Source: Natribacillus halophilus
GTDB lineage: Bacteria; Bacillota; Bacilli; Bacillales; Marinococcaceae
Reading direction: 5' to 3'
DNA: 64,000 nt
Assembly: GCF_900100185.1 (NCBI RefSeq)
Contig: NZ_FNEN01000002.1
Location: forward strand, 219,010 to 283,009
Shown one piece after another: positions 15,922-24,295 of this stretch. The translations under genes and the position numbers were made by a program. Numbering within the stretch: position 1 is the first letter of the stretch; every line of letters starts with the position of its first letter. The notes beneath the pieces are model-generated. The model did no database searches, was not told the origin of the DNA, and was given only the letters and a program-made list of their open reading frames with translations.

Positions 15922-17222
15922 CAACCGAATTAAAGGAGCTCCAGGAAAAAATTGCATACGACAAGACGTTCGATTGTGTGCAATGCGGCTATTGTTTGCC
16001 GGCCTGCCCCACTTATAAAACGATGGAAAAAGAAACCCATTCGCCGCGCGGACGGATCAACCTCGTGAAGATGGTGGCGGAAGGCAAAGCGTCGATTGAA
16101 GATATGAAAGAGCCGATTGAAAAATGCCTCGGCTGTATGGCCTGCACGACCGTTTGCCCGACCCATGTTCAGTACGGCGAAATTTTTGAAAGCGCCAAAG
16201 AGGTTTTGGAAGACCACGAACAAAAGTCCGGAATGCGGAAAAAAACGGAAAATTTCCTGTTCGGTTCCTTTTTTCCGAGCCGCCGCTGGATGAAGACGCT
16301 CGGAAATGCCACGTGGGTGTACCAGGCGTCCGGAATGCAAAAGGTCGCGCAAACGCTGCGACTCACGTCGGTCGCGCCGCTTAATCTCGATCAGTTTGAA
16401 CGGGCCTTGCCGAAAATGCCTACGCCCGCTGAACGAAGAAGGCGAGAGACCCGTGTAGAGCCGGATGGCGCGAAACAGACAACCGTCGCTTTTTTCAAAG
16501 GCTGCGTCATGGACAGTGTTTTCTTCGAGACGAACCGCCGCTCGATCGAGCTACTGCGCCTGGCGGGAGCGGAAGTGGTTACGCCGGTTGAACAGACATG
16601 TTGCGGTGCCCTGCACGCTCACGACGGCAAGAAGTCCGACGCGAAGGAGCTCGCCAAACGCAACATTGAAATCTTTGAAAACGAGGATGTCGATCACATC
16701 GTGAATAATGCCGGCGGCTGCGGCGCCAAACTCGTAGAATACGGGAAGCTACTTGCAGATGAGCCGGAATGGGCCGCTCGGGCGGAGTATTTTTCTGAAA
16801 AAGTCAAGGACATCTCAGAAGTGCTCGCCGAACTGGACGGCCTGACATTTACGAAACCGGTCCGGAAAAAAGCCACTTATCAGCCGTCGTGTCATATGAC
16901 GAACGTCCAGCGTGTAACGGCGCCACCGCGAACATTGCTGGCGCAAATACCGGAACTAAAGCTCGCGGAAATGACGAACCCCGATTTCTGTTGCGGCTCG
17001 GCAGGAATCTATAACATTCTCAATTACGAAGATGCCATGGACATTCTCGATGTGAAAATGGAAGACGTTGCTGATGTAGAGCCGGAAGTGATCGTCACGA
17101 CGAACCCAGGCTGTCTGCTGCAGATGAAACTGGGAATTGAACGCGAAGGCACCGGCGACATGATGGAGGCCGTCCACCTCGTCGATTTGCTGATGGAGGC
17201 GGGGCCGAGGGCGAGGTTCTAG
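15918..17222 (+). CDS. glcF: Glycolate oxidase iron-sulfur subunit
   Basis: A 434-aa protein with two 4Fe-4S motifs near the N-terminus (CVQCGYCLPACP and CLGCMACTTVCP) and two CCG domains, seen as the FKGCVMDSVFFETN / QTCCGALHAHDGK pair and the PSCHMTNVQR / FCCGSAGIYN pair, as in GlcF and related LutA/HdrD proteins. It transfers electrons from the flavin subunit to the quinone pool or another carrier. The start at 15918 overlaps the preceding stop; a longer frame reaching back into the upstream gene is not likely to be used. The 21-bp repeat array starts at the stop codon. Confidence 0.92.
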   Translation: MTTELKELQEKIAYDKTFDCVQCGYCLPACPTYKTMEKETHSPRGRINLVKMVAEGKASIEDMKEPIEKCLGCMACTTVCPTHVQYGEIFESAKEVLEDHEQKSGMRKKTENFLFGSFFPSRRWMKTLGNATWVYQASGMQKVAQTLRLTSVAPLNLDQFERALPKMPTPAERRRRETRVEPDGAKQTTVAFFKGCVMDSVFFETNRRSIELLRLAGAEVVTPVEQTCCGALHAHDGKKSDAKELAKRNIEIFENEDVDHIVNNAGGCGAKLVEYGKLLADEPEWAARAEYFSEKVKDISEVLAELDGLTFTKPVRKKATYQPSCHMTNVQRVTAPPRTLLAQIPELKLAEMTNPDFCCGSAGIYNILNYEDAMDILDVKMEDVADVEPEVIVTTNPGCLLQMKLGIEREGTGDMMEAVHLVDLLMEAGPRARF

Positions 17223-17320
17223 CGGCGATCTCGACAGCTCTAGCAGCGAAATTTCTTGTTTAAGCAGCGACCTCCATAGTTTTAGCAGCGAAATCGTGCC
17301 TTTTAGCGGCGAACTCTCAA
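17221..17320. repeat. 21-bp-period array (AGCAGCGA family)
   Basis: The core AGCRGCGA starts at 17221, 17242, 17263, 17284 and 17305, exactly 21 bp apart. It begins at the glcF stop codon and touches the 3' end of the convergent NERD gene. Confidence 0.85.
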
Positions 17321-18240
17321 AAATGAAGATGATACACTCTCCACTTATCCTCACCACTGGAAGGAAGCTTCATCTTTTGGAGTAAACGTTTCGCTATATG
17401 AGTTGAAGCCAAGTTAAGGAAATCCCGACATTTACCTGATGAGATATGGGGTGAAATCAACTTTGCATAGTCCCGCAATGCTTGATAATGGGCTGTGTAA
17501 CTCGTGGATCGGCAATGTGGGCATGTCCATTTTCCGTACCAATATTCCATGATGCCGACATCACAATTCGGGCAAAAAACCCCTTTTCGAAGATCGGCCA
17601 TCGTCACATTGTATTTTTTCATAGCGGAATAGGGTTGGGGTCGGTGGTTGTCACGCAGCGCTTCTGCAATGGTTCGTGTGGAATCAGGAGACACTTGCCG
17701 ATGATATTGCTCCGATAAATTTTCTATAATTTCCCGTAGCGCGGGCGGGCGAATGATTTTTTGATGGCGGGGATGAGGGGCAATTTCTTTGATTTCCGCC
17801 TTTTGATTCGTGAGGGAACGGGGCTGGATCCATGATTGCAGTGATGCCGCCTGTTGCTCCACTTGCAGGACCGGGTCCTGAAAAACATCCAGTTGATCAC
17901 CGATCGTACGAATCAATTGCTGATGGGCATGGTCAAATACAAGCCGCCCGGCAACATTCTTGATTTCTAAAATAAGTATGAACTTTGGCGTGACGAGCAA
18001 TGTGTCCATTTGAAAAAAATGCGAGTTCAGTTGAAGCCGTAATTGATGCAGCCAGAAAGGAGACGGTAATACAAGCAGGTCATAGTAATAGTCCATGGAT
18101 TGTTCTCCTTGCCAACCGGCACGTTCAATTTTGTAAGCCTTTTCAATTAAAGGATATGCTATGTGTGTTTTCCGGAGGAGTTTTTGTAAAGATTCTAATT
18201 GAAGCAATTTTTCGGGGATGACGCGGGGTTTTATGATCAT
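17317..18240 (-). CDS. NERD-domain protein with zinc ribbon
   Basis: A 307-aa protein with an N-terminal nuclease-related domain (NERD, a PD-(D/E)XK-like fold). The DTLLVTPKFILILEIKNVAG stretch holds the D...ExK pattern, preceded by the glutamate of GWQGEQSMDYYYD. A zinc ribbon follows at about 220-245 (CPNC...CPHC), then a helical end. NERD proteins are thought to act on DNA, but their role is not known. It is paralogous in domain order to the protein at 50856-51764. Repeat arrays of 20-21 bp lie on both sides of it. Start ATG has GAAAGGA upstream. Confidence 0.8.
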   Translation of the reverse strand: MIIKPRVIPEKLLQLESLQKLLRKTHIAYPLIEKAYKIERAGWQGEQSMDYYYDLLVLPSPFWLHQLRLQLNSHFFQMDTLLVTPKFILILEIKNVAGRLVFDHAHQQLIRTIGDQLDVFQDPVLQVEQQAASLQSWIQPRSLTNQKAEIKEIAPHPRHQKIIRPPALREIIENLSEQYHRQVSPDSTRTIAEALRDNHRPQPYSAMKKYNVTMADLRKGVFCPNCDVGIMEYWYGKWTCPHCRSTSYTAHYQALRDYAKLISPHISSGKCRDFLNLASTHIAKRLLQKMKLPSSGEDKWRVYHLHF

Positions 18241-18283
18241 TTTGTAGTCCTTTCTCTGTATTCAGGGAGACCGTCAACAAAAA

Positions 18284-18318
18284 TTTATCGGCGATCTCCC
18301 AATTATATCAGCGACCTC
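18284..18318. repeat. 20-bp repeat pair (TATCRGCGAYCTC family)
   Basis: TATCGGCGATCTC and TATCAGCGACCTC start 20 bp apart (about 18286 and 18306). The second copy runs into the end of the downstream C26 gene. Same family as the array at 27.18 kb. Confidence 0.6.
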
Positions 18319-19018
18319 GCGCCGCTTCGATAAACGCGTCAAACAGACGCACGCTATATTCGTCGCCCGCTAAGGCCATATTCTCCGGGTGCCATTCGGC
18401 GCCGATGACAAAAGAATGTTTTTCGCTTTCGAATGCCTCGATGACGCCGTCGCTGGCCGTGCCGACGGCGGTGAAGCCGTCCGCCATCGCGCGCACCGCC
18501 TGGTGGTGATAGCTGTTCACTTTGTAGCGCGTCGCCCCGGCGATTTTGGCCAGGCGGGAACCTGGCGTCACGTCGACATAGTGCGAACCGTGCGCCCGTG
18601 GCGCGCGCTGCTGGTGCTGCAGCAGCTCGCCATTTTTCTGGCTGTAGATGTCCTGGTACATGTCGCCGCCCGCGGCAATATTTAAAATTTGGCAGCCGCG
18701 GCAAATCGCCAGAATCGGGATGTCTTTTTCAAGACAGGCTTGAATTATCAGCATTTCAAAGCGGTCCCGCGCCGGGTTTATACTGCCAAGATTCTGATGA
18801 GGCTCTTCACCGAAAAGCGTCGGATCGATGTCGCCTCCCCCCGTCACGAGCAGCCCATCCAGCTGTTCCACCATTCGCCCAATCAGCTCTTCTTCCAAAA
18901 TGTTCGGCAACATGATGGGGACGCCGCCGCTGTTCACAACCGCTGTCACATTGTCCTGGCTCAGAGAGATCATTTTTTCTTCCTTCAGATTCGTTGTAAT
19001 GCCAATCGTTGCGCTCAT
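18308..19018 (-). CDS. Gamma-glutamyl-GABA hydrolase-family (C26) amidotransferase
   Basis: A 236-aa class I glutamine-amidotransferase-like hydrolase of the PuuD type. The nucleophile is Cys106 in PILAICRGCQILN; GGGDIDPTLFGEEP and the histidine/glutamate pair in GAEWHPE complete the triad. PuuD cleaves gamma-glutamyl-GABA in putrescine breakdown; close relatives act on other gamma-glutamyl amides. No other Puu genes are near, so the substrate is inferred only at family level. Confidence 0.85.
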   Translation of the reverse strand: MSATIGITTNLKEEKMISLSQDNVTAVVNSGGVPIMLPNILEEELIGRMVEQLDGLLVTGGGDIDPTLFGEEPHQNLGSINPARDRFEMLIIQACLEKDIPILAICRGCQILNIAAGGDMYQDIYSQKNGELLQHQQRAPRAHGSHYVDVTPGSRLAKIAGATRYKVNSYHHQAVRAMADGFTAVGTASDGVIEAFESEKHSFVIGAEWHPENMALAGDEYSVRLFDAFIEAARGR

Positions 19019-19071
19019 TGTATCCCCACTTTTTCTCTTATCATATCACTGAACGGGCAGATGTGGGAACG

Positions 19072-19638
19072 CTAAAAGCCATACGCTTCTTCCTGTGCTT
19101 TGCGCATATTCATATACGTTTCCGTCAATCCGACGGTGTCTTCCACCAAACGATCAATGCGGAGTGAAACATCATCATTGGTGATCTCTTTTCGATGGAT
19201 ATTTTGTTCTTCGATAAATACATAATCCTGGACGATTTGCGCTTTCATATACGACAAAATCGGTTTTAGCTGTTGTTCCACAATGAGAAAATGGGTGAGG
19301 GATCCGGCGGTTACCAGGACACTCACAACTTTATCGCGCAACCCGTCCTGCGGGAGCAAATCGAATATATTTTTCAAAGTTGCGGGGATGGATGCCTGAA
19401 AAATGGGCGTTCCGATGATGATGGCATCCGCCTCCACGATCGTTTTAGCGACATATTGTGTATCCCCTTCATAGTCCAGAAAGTGGCGCCCATCACTAAA
19501 TTGTATCTCGAAGTCTGCTAAATCGATCAAGGTTACGCCCGTCTCCGGATATTTTTGAGCCACAGTGTTCACAGTGTAATCCATCGCCGCTCTCGTTTTG
19601 GAGCCGACATTGGAGCCCGATAATGCTACGATGTTCAT
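19072..19638 (-). CDS. NAD(P)H-dependent FMN reductase
   Basis: A 188-aa flavodoxin-fold reductase of the SsuE/NADPH-dependent FMN reductase family. It has the phosphate-binding start VALSGSNVGSKTRAAMDY, the IIIGTPIFQASIPATLKNIFD flavin loop and VSVLVTAGSLTHF. It lies 12 bases after the luciferase-like monooxygenase on the same strand, so it most likely supplies reduced FMN to that enzyme as a two-component system. Start ATG has GTAGGAGG. Confidence 0.85.
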   Translation of the reverse strand: MNIVALSGSNVGSKTRAAMDYTVNTVAQKYPETGVTLIDLADFEIQFSDGRHFLDYEGDTQYVAKTIVEADAIIIGTPIFQASIPATLKNIFDLLPQDGLRDKVVSVLVTAGSLTHFLIVEQQLKPILSYMKAQIVQDYVFIEEQNIHRKEITNDDVSLRIDRLVEDTVGLTETYMNMRKAQEEAYGF

Positions 19639-19650
19639 TTTCCTTGCCTC

Positions 19651-20709
19651 CTACTGTTTGGCCGTATATTTCTTGATTGCCGGTAAAATTTCTGTCCCGA
19701 TAAGCTCAATGTTTTTTCGCAGTTTATCGAACGATACGCCGCCGAAGTCCATTTGGGCAATAAAACGCTGATGGCCAAACTGTTCATGCTGATACAGTAT
19801 TTTTTCGATCACCTGCTGCGGACTGCCGACGTTTATGACGGTTCGCAGATCATCACTCTGGGCAAAGGCCTGTTTCGGAAACCCTCGTCCGTTTGTCAGC
19901 TTCATGCCTTCATTGATATGAGGATAATATTCCTGCTGTGCCTGCTGGGTTGTTTCCGCTGTATAAAAAAACCCGGCTGTTGAGATCGGTAGCCCCGTTG
20001 GATCAAATCCGCTTTGACGGGCCGCCTCACGATAAGCATCAATGGATGGCTTAAAGCTGGTAACAGGACCGCCTAAATGAGCCAAATACATCGGTACCCC
20101 GGCGTGGCCTGCCTTGATGGCACTCGCCGGTGTCCCACCGACCGCGCGCCAAATCGGTAGCGACCCATTTTGCGGACGGGGGAGCACCTTTGCATTTTTC
20201 ATCGGGGCACGGAACTGCCCGTCCCAATTGACGACTTCCTCTTCATTGATTTTCAATAATAACGCAAACTTTTCTTCATATAACTCTTCATAATCCCGAA
20301 GATCATAGCCCAACAAGTCGAAGAGCCCGACACGGGAAGCACGCCCCGCAACCATTTCCGCGCGTCCCTGCGAAATCAGGTCAACCGTCGCGAAATTCTC
20401 ATACACGCGGACCGGGTCTGACGTGCTGATGATCGTAGATGAACTCGATATTTTTATTTTTTCGGTCGCCTGGGCGATAGCCGACAAAATAACCGCGTGT
20501 GCCTGTGTGGCAAAATATTCTTGATGGCTTTCGCCGACGCTGAAAAAATCAATGCCCGCCTCTTCGGCTAATTGCGCTAATTCAATGAGCTCATGAATCC
20601 GTTGTTCCGCGGAAATTCGTTCACCCGCCGTTGGGTCCGGCAAATGATCGCCTAATGTATAAATGCCAAATTCCATACCTTTAGCCGGATCGATACGATA
20701 ATTTTCCAT
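19651..20709 (-). CDS. Luciferase-like (LLM) flavin monooxygenase
   Basis: A 352-aa TIM-barrel flavin-dependent monooxygenase of the bacterial luciferase family. Evidence: EFGIYTLGDHLPDP, DFFSVGESHQEYFATQAHAV, ISSSSTIISTSDPVRVYENFATVDLISQGRAEMVAGRAS, typical of this group, and LPIWRAVGGTPASA. It is paired with an FMN reductase and divergent from an HxlR regulator, which suggests induction by a reactive compound. The substrate is unknown; sulfonate or xenobiotic oxidation are family options. Confidence 0.86.
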   Translation of the reverse strand: MENYRIDPAKGMEFGIYTLGDHLPDPTAGERISAEQRIHELIELAQLAEEAGIDFFSVGESHQEYFATQAHAVILSAIAQATEKIKISSSSTIISTSDPVRVYENFATVDLISQGRAEMVAGRASRVGLFDLLGYDLRDYEELYEEKFALLLKINEEEVVNWDGQFRAPMKNAKVLPRPQNGSLPIWRAVGGTPASAIKAGHAGVPMYLAHLGGPVTSFKPSIDAYREAARQSGFDPTGLPISTAGFFYTAETTQQAQQEYYPHINEGMKLTNGRGFPKQAFAQSDDLRTVINVGSPQQVIEKILYQHEQFGHQRFIAQMDFGGVSFDKLRKNIELIGTEILPAIKKYTAKQ

Positions 20710-20830
20710 TTGATTGATCCCTCTCTTTTATCTAAACCTATATGACTATTATAAGCTATAAAACCTAAAAGTATAAGTACGCACCTTTAAGTGGTATAGT
20801 ATATAAAAAGATACTACGGAGGAATATAGC
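20710..20830. promoter_or_regulatory. Divergent promoter region, monooxygenase / hxlR-type gene
   Basis: An AT-rich 120-bp gap with repeated half-sites (CTATAAAACCTAAAAGTATAAGTA and GTGGTATAGTATAT motifs) between the two divergent starts. HxlR-type regulators usually bind such gaps; the exact operator is not resolved. Confidence 0.45.
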
Positions 20831-21169
20831 ATGAATATTGATCCCGACCAATGCCAAGTCGAGGAAGCTTTGGAGATTGTGGTAGGAAAATGGAAACCAA
20901 TTATATTACTTCATTTGTTAAAAAATGGAACAATGCGATTTAATGAGCTCAAACGAAGCGTTCCCAATATAACGCAAAAGATGCTCACGAAACATTTACG
21001 TGAATTGGAAGATGAGGATATTATCGCGCGTATCGTTTATCCGCAAGTGCCCCCAAAAGTCGAGTATTCCATCACCGAATATGGGAGGAGTTTACAACCT
21101 ATTTTAGAAGCGATGCATGAGTGGGGGACCAAACACCAGAATCGAAAAATCAAAAAAAGCGTGCAATAA
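20831..21169 (+). CDS. HxlR-family transcriptional regulator
   Basis: A 112-aa winged-helix regulator of the HxlR/YodB/HypR type. It has [25 protein letters not shown] (recognition region begins), [19 protein letters not shown] and the wing [20 protein letters not shown] cysteine at residue 8 (DPDQCQ) is placed like the redox-sensing N-terminal cysteine of YodB and HypR, so electrophile or oxidant sensing is plausible. Divergent from the monooxygenase, its likely target. Ribosome site GGAGGAA. Confidence 0.88.
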   Translation: MNIDPDQCQVEEALEIVVGKWKPIILLHLLKNGTMRFNELKRSVPNITQKMLTKHLRELEDEDIIARIVYPQVPPKVEYSITEYGRSLQPILEAMHEWGTKHQNRKIKKSVQ

Positions 21170-21171
21170 CA

Positions 21172-21202
21172 TATGTCCTCACCTGGGTTGGGTGAGGACA
21201 TA
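21172..21202. terminator. Hairpin between convergent hxlR-type and SDR genes
   Basis: A stem of 11 or more bp (ATGTCCTCACC/GGTGAGGACAT, loop TGGGTT-like) just after the regulator stop. T-runs are poor, so it may act as a bidirectional but weak terminator. Confidence 0.55.
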
Positions 21203-21213
21203 ATAATAGTGGA

Positions 21214-21999
21214 CTAGTCAAACATCAACGGACGCGCGATTTTATTGATGGCGCCGCCATCGACCATGAGCGTTTGCCCGCTCACGTAGGTGGATTCATC
21301 GGATGCCAGGAATAAACAGGCGTTGGCGATGTCCTCGGTCGTGCCGATGCGTCCCATCGGCTGAAAATCCAACGTTTGCCGGAATGCTTCATCCGGATCA
21401 TCGAGGCTTTCGAATGTTTTTTGCAAAAGGGGGGTATCGACGGTGCTTGGTCCGACCGCGTTGACGCGGATCTGGTCAGCGCCGTAATCGAGGGCCATCT
21501 GCCGGGTTAGCGCCGTTAATCCCCCTTTCGCGGAAGCGTAAGCGGCAAGACGGGTGATCGTTTTTTCCGCGTGCCAGGAAGCGATGTTGATGATCGAACC
21601 GCCGCCGCGGTTTTGTAACTCAGGTAAAGCATATTTCGAGCATAAAAAGGGTCCGGTTAAATTGATGCCGAGCAGCTTGTTCCACTCTTCCAACGATGTT
21701 TCATGAACGGGTTTGCGGAAATTTATCGCGGCATTGTTTACTAAAATGTCAACTCCGCCATATTTTTCCACGGCTGTTTTCATCAGACTCATCACGCTCG
21801 TTTCATCACTGACGTCCGTCGGTTGAAAAAAAGCCTCCGCCTCGTTATTTTGCAATGCCTGCACGGTTTCGCGTCCGGCTTCTTCATTCACATCGGCAAC
21901 GACGACCTTCGCGCCTTCATTCGCGAATGTTTCCGCGATGCCCTGGCCGATTCCCTGGCTCCCGCCGGTCACGATCGCTACTTTGTCTTTTAGTCGCAT
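21214..21999 (-). CDS. Short-chain dehydrogenase/reductase
   Basis: A 261-aa classical SDR. The cofactor site is VAIVTGGSQGIGQGIAETF, NNAA is in VDILVNNAAINF, the catalytic serine is in SIINIASWHA and the YxxxK is YASAKGG. The acidic residue after beta-2 (VVADVNEEAG) favours NAD over NADP. Similar to glucose 1-dehydrogenase- or 3-oxoacyl-reductase-like SDRs; the substrate cannot be told. It stands alone with ribosome site AAAGGAGGG. Confidence 0.86.
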   Translation of the reverse strand: MRLKDKVAIVTGGSQGIGQGIAETFANEGAKVVVADVNEEAGRETVQALQNNEAEAFFQPTDVSDETSVMSLMKTAVEKYGGVDILVNNAAINFRKPVHETSLEEWNKLLGINLTGPFLCSKYALPELQNRGGGSIINIASWHAEKTITRLAAYASAKGGLTALTRQMALDYGADQIRVNAVGPSTVDTPLLQKTFESLDDPDEAFRQTLDFQPMGRIGTTEDIANACLFLASDESTYVSGQTLMVDGGAINKIARPLMFD

Positions 22000-22053
22000 G
22001 CTGTCCCTCCTTTATGTTTATCTTTTACCCTATTCAGAAGATCATGTAACATA

Positions 22054-22075
22054 AAAAAAACCCTTTCTTACGGGC
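22054..22075 (-). terminator. Terminator of the LuxR-type gene
   Basis: AGCCC...GGG hairpin followed by eight T on the minus strand. The hairpin starts at the stop codon of the regulator. Confidence 0.65.
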
Positions 22076-22707
22076 TAAACATGACTGATCCAGTTCAGTT
22101 CAATCGCTCTTTTTATCGCGTGGGTACGGTCTTTGGCGTTTATTTTTCTAATGATTTTGCTCACATGATTATTGACCGTTGACGGCGCGAGATAAGCATC
22201 TTTGGCTATTTTTAAATTGCTTTTGCCATCGAGAATGCCCTGGAATATCTGGCATTCCGCATGACTGAGGATTTTGGCCGCGTTCTCAAAATGAAGCTGG
22301 AAAGGCATGGACCTCTGCTTTTTGGGAGTAAAGGCTTTGTCCATCACCTTAAGGAAATCGAGGTTCAGCACCGGGTCAATATAAACTGAACTCGATGTTT
22401 TATTCAGAATTTTGGAACCTAAAGTTCGGATAGAGTGCGAACCCGCGATCACGTGGGATATGCCTGCATCGAGCACCTGCTTGAACAATTGGTGCTCGCC
22501 GGGATTGACCAGGGCGACATAATTATGTAACGGACGTTCTTTGAGGTGCCGGAGGCTCGCTTCTTTTCCTTTTACATAGATTTGCTCGTTTTCAACCACC
22601 ACTTGCTCGCGCTCCGCGTCCCAATAAACATCTTCCCGCGACTGATACAGTTGTTGAAGTTTTTCTTGCTCCTCGGCTTCTTCATAAAATGTTAAGCACA
22701 CTTTCAT
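22075..22707 (-). CDS. LuxR/GerE-type transcriptional regulator
   Basis: A 210-aa protein with a C-terminal LuxR-type helix-turn-helix at about 145-205: LSHAECQIFQGILDGKSNLKIA, then APSTVNNHVSKIIRKINAKDRTHAIKRAI. The N-terminal 130 residues look like a divergent receiver-like alpha/beta domain (ALVNPGEHQLFKQVLDAGISHVIAG) without the usual acidic pocket, so classical phosphorylation is unlikely. No kinase is adjacent. Targets unknown. Confidence 0.78.
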   Translation of the reverse strand: MKVCLTFYEEAEEQEKLQQLYQSREDVYWDAEREQVVVENEQIYVKGKEASLRHLKERPLHNYVALVNPGEHQLFKQVLDAGISHVIAGSHSIRTLGSKILNKTSSSVYIDPVLNLDFLKVMDKAFTPKKQRSMPFQLHFENAAKILSHAECQIFQGILDGKSNLKIAKDAYLAPSTVNNHVSKIIRKINAKDRTHAIKRAIELNWISHV

Positions 22708-22801
22708 CCCATACCCTCCCCTGTTAAATCACGTATAATATAGCATATTCCGGAGGGATTATCAAATATTTGACAATATTTTGTGCTGTTTTTCGTGGCA
22801 C

Positions 22802-23119
22802 TCACCCCCGCGCCAGACGTTCCATCAAGGAAATGACATCATCCTCCTGAACAGGGTCGTCCGCGGCTTTGTTCAACTGTTCGTGTCCGCACTGACGGCA
22901 TTGGTGCACGATCTGATACCCTTTCTTGGAATGATAAAGCAAATCGACCGGCTCCATTAGCCCCCCACATGCCGAAGCGCGGTCGCCCGGGCGCATATCC
23001 ACATGCCTGGAATAGAGACAGAACGGGCAGTGATTGCGGTAGCTGCCATTCGTCAGCGGGCGCACTTCACCTCCGCAGTGATCACATGTAAAGCCGGTGT
23101 TTTCGGTCGTTCTACTCAC
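22802..23119 (-). CDS. RNHCP-domain zinc-binding protein
   Basis: About 105 aa with an RNHCP domain: FTCDHCGGEVRPLTNGSY, RNHCPFCLYSRHVD and PGDRASACGGLMEP, followed by a C-terminal CRQCGHEQLNKAADD zinc site. These cysteines and histidines should bind two zinc ions. Function of the family is unknown. I take the GTG at 23119 because GGGGGG lies 6 nt upstream; the ATG at 23125 touches that run. A longer frame starting further upstream lacks a ribosome site. Confidence 0.7.
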   Translation of the reverse strand: MSRTTENTGFTCDHCGGEVRPLTNGSYRNHCPFCLYSRHVDMRPGDRASACGGLMEPVDLLYHSKKGYQIVHQCRQCGHEQLNKAADDPVQEDDVISLMERLARG

Positions 23120-23340
23120 GTTCATCCCCCCAATGATCGCGTTGATGATAGCACAATTACAGTAACGCTGCAACGTCTGAGACTTTTTTCTCATTTATTA
23201 TTATAGGCTTGTCGGGCTTTTCCTGCTCAACACGTCCAAAGGTCGATCGCCGATAACATAGTAATTAATTCCAATCGCTCATCCTCATTGTATTTTCCTC
23301 CCCTCATGGACATCATGATAAAAAACGGAGGTGCAACCCG

Positions 23341-23517
23341 ATGGGTAAACGTGATAATACATGTACCGCGTGCGATGGCACGGGCTTACTCATGGATGAT
23401 GAACAATGGAAGTATCCATGCACCATTTGCAATGGGGACGGGATTTTCATGGAAAGCGATAACCCAGACCCCGATCACCCTATCAACGTTGATGACAACA
23501 ACCGGACCCTGGAATAA
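23341..23517 (+). CDS. Small CxxCxGxG zinc-finger protein (58 aa)
   Basis: A 58-aa protein with two DnaJ-like motifs, CTACDGTG and CTICNGDG, 15 residues apart, and an acidic end (SDNPDPDHPINVDD). A pair of such motifs makes a single zinc centre in DnaJ, in anti-TRAP and in small Bacillus proteins such as YuiA. Strong ribosome site CGGAGGTG before the ATG and an intrinsic terminator right after the stop support a real gene. Its function is not known; an anti-TRAP-like or chaperone-adaptor role is possible. Confidence 0.75.
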   Translation: MGKRDNTCTACDGTGLLMDDEQWKYPCTICNGDGIFMESDNPDPDHPINVDDNNRTLE

Positions 23518-23520
23518 AAA

Positions 23521-23556
23521 AAGATGTCGCGTGCCGGCACCGCGGCATCTTTTTTC
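23521..23556 (+). terminator. Terminator of the CxxCxGxG gene
   Basis: AAGATGTCGCG...CGCGGCATCTT stem followed by a T-run, 3 bases after the stop. Confidence 0.8.
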
Positions 23557-23577
23557 GATCATCACTATCGATCTTTG

Positions 23578-23725
23578 ACGACCTAATGCTTTGATACGGA
23601 AGTCGTTAGGTCGCCAACCATAGCTTTTGCTGCCCTAACGTGTTGTGACTGATGTCGTTAGGTCGCCAGTATCGGTTTTTGAAGACCTAACGCGTTACAG
23701 AGGAAGCCGTTGGGTCGTCAACGCC
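23578..23725. repeat. 52-bp-period array (GACCTAAC / GTTAGGTC family), 3 units
   Basis: GACCTAAT, GCCCTAAC and GACCTAAC start at 23580, 23632 and 23684, exactly 52 bp apart. Each is followed about 24 bp later by the inverted arm GTTAGGTC or GTTGGGTC. Same family as the long array at 51.79-52.30 kb. Between 23.73 and 23.83 kb I see only one stray GACCTAAC. Confidence 0.85.
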
Positions 23726-23827
23726 ATGCTGGCGCCCCCAAAATCAGCGATTATTATACTTTACGCATGGACATCCCTATCAGCGGACAATCTAAGAAAG
23801 CAAGAAGACCTAACAGTAACGTGGTGA

Positions 23828-24292
23828 GTTTATATCGAAAAAAGACTGGAAGCCATTTTATGGAGCATCGCCCTGCCGGGATTCGCACAATTAGTGAGCA
23901 AGTCTTATGTCAAGGGGATCACCTTGGTCCTGATTGAAATTCTCGTTAATGTGCAGGGAAATCTGAACACGCTCATCGTCCTGAGTTTCCAGGGACAGAC
24001 GCAGGCAGCCGTGCAGCAAGCGGATTATTTATGGATTATGTTTTACCCGTGCTTATATTTTTTTGCTATTTGGGATGCCTATAGAGACGTCGGCGGCGAT
24101 CAACATGCGTATATGTTTCTGCCCTTTGCCATGACCGCGTTCATAACGACCATCGGCGTTGCTTATTCATCGCTCCCCATCTTCGGTGTCGTCATCGGCC
24201 CGATCTTCTTGCCGATCCTATCTTCCTTTATCGGATTGGCGATCGGCTTCGGCATCAGGAAGATTCTCATTAAAAGGGAGAGGAACCCATAA
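23828..24292 (+). CDS. Polytopic membrane protein, 5' end unclear
   Basis: A small membrane protein related to the next gene. Homology to that gene's LPG..HLLLSKYLRGFTLL segment is seen as LPGFAQLVSKSYVKGITLVL. The frame is open from a stop at 23825 but has no ATG, GTG or TTG until a GTG at 23894, which lies inside the conserved part and has no ribosome site. Either a rare start codon is used (a GGTGAG lies at 23823-23828) or the 5' end has been lost, perhaps with expansion of the repeat array just upstream. At least three hydrophobic helices can be seen. Confidence 0.5.
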   Translation, partial: VYIEKRLEAILWSIALPGFAQLVSKSYVKGITLVLIEILVNVQGNLNTLIVLSFQGQTQAAVQQADYLWIMFYPCLYFFAIWDAYRDVGGDQHAYMFLPFAMTAFITTIGVAYSSLPIFGVVIGPIFLPILSSFIGLAIGFGIRKILIKRERNP

Positions 24293-24295
24293 CCT

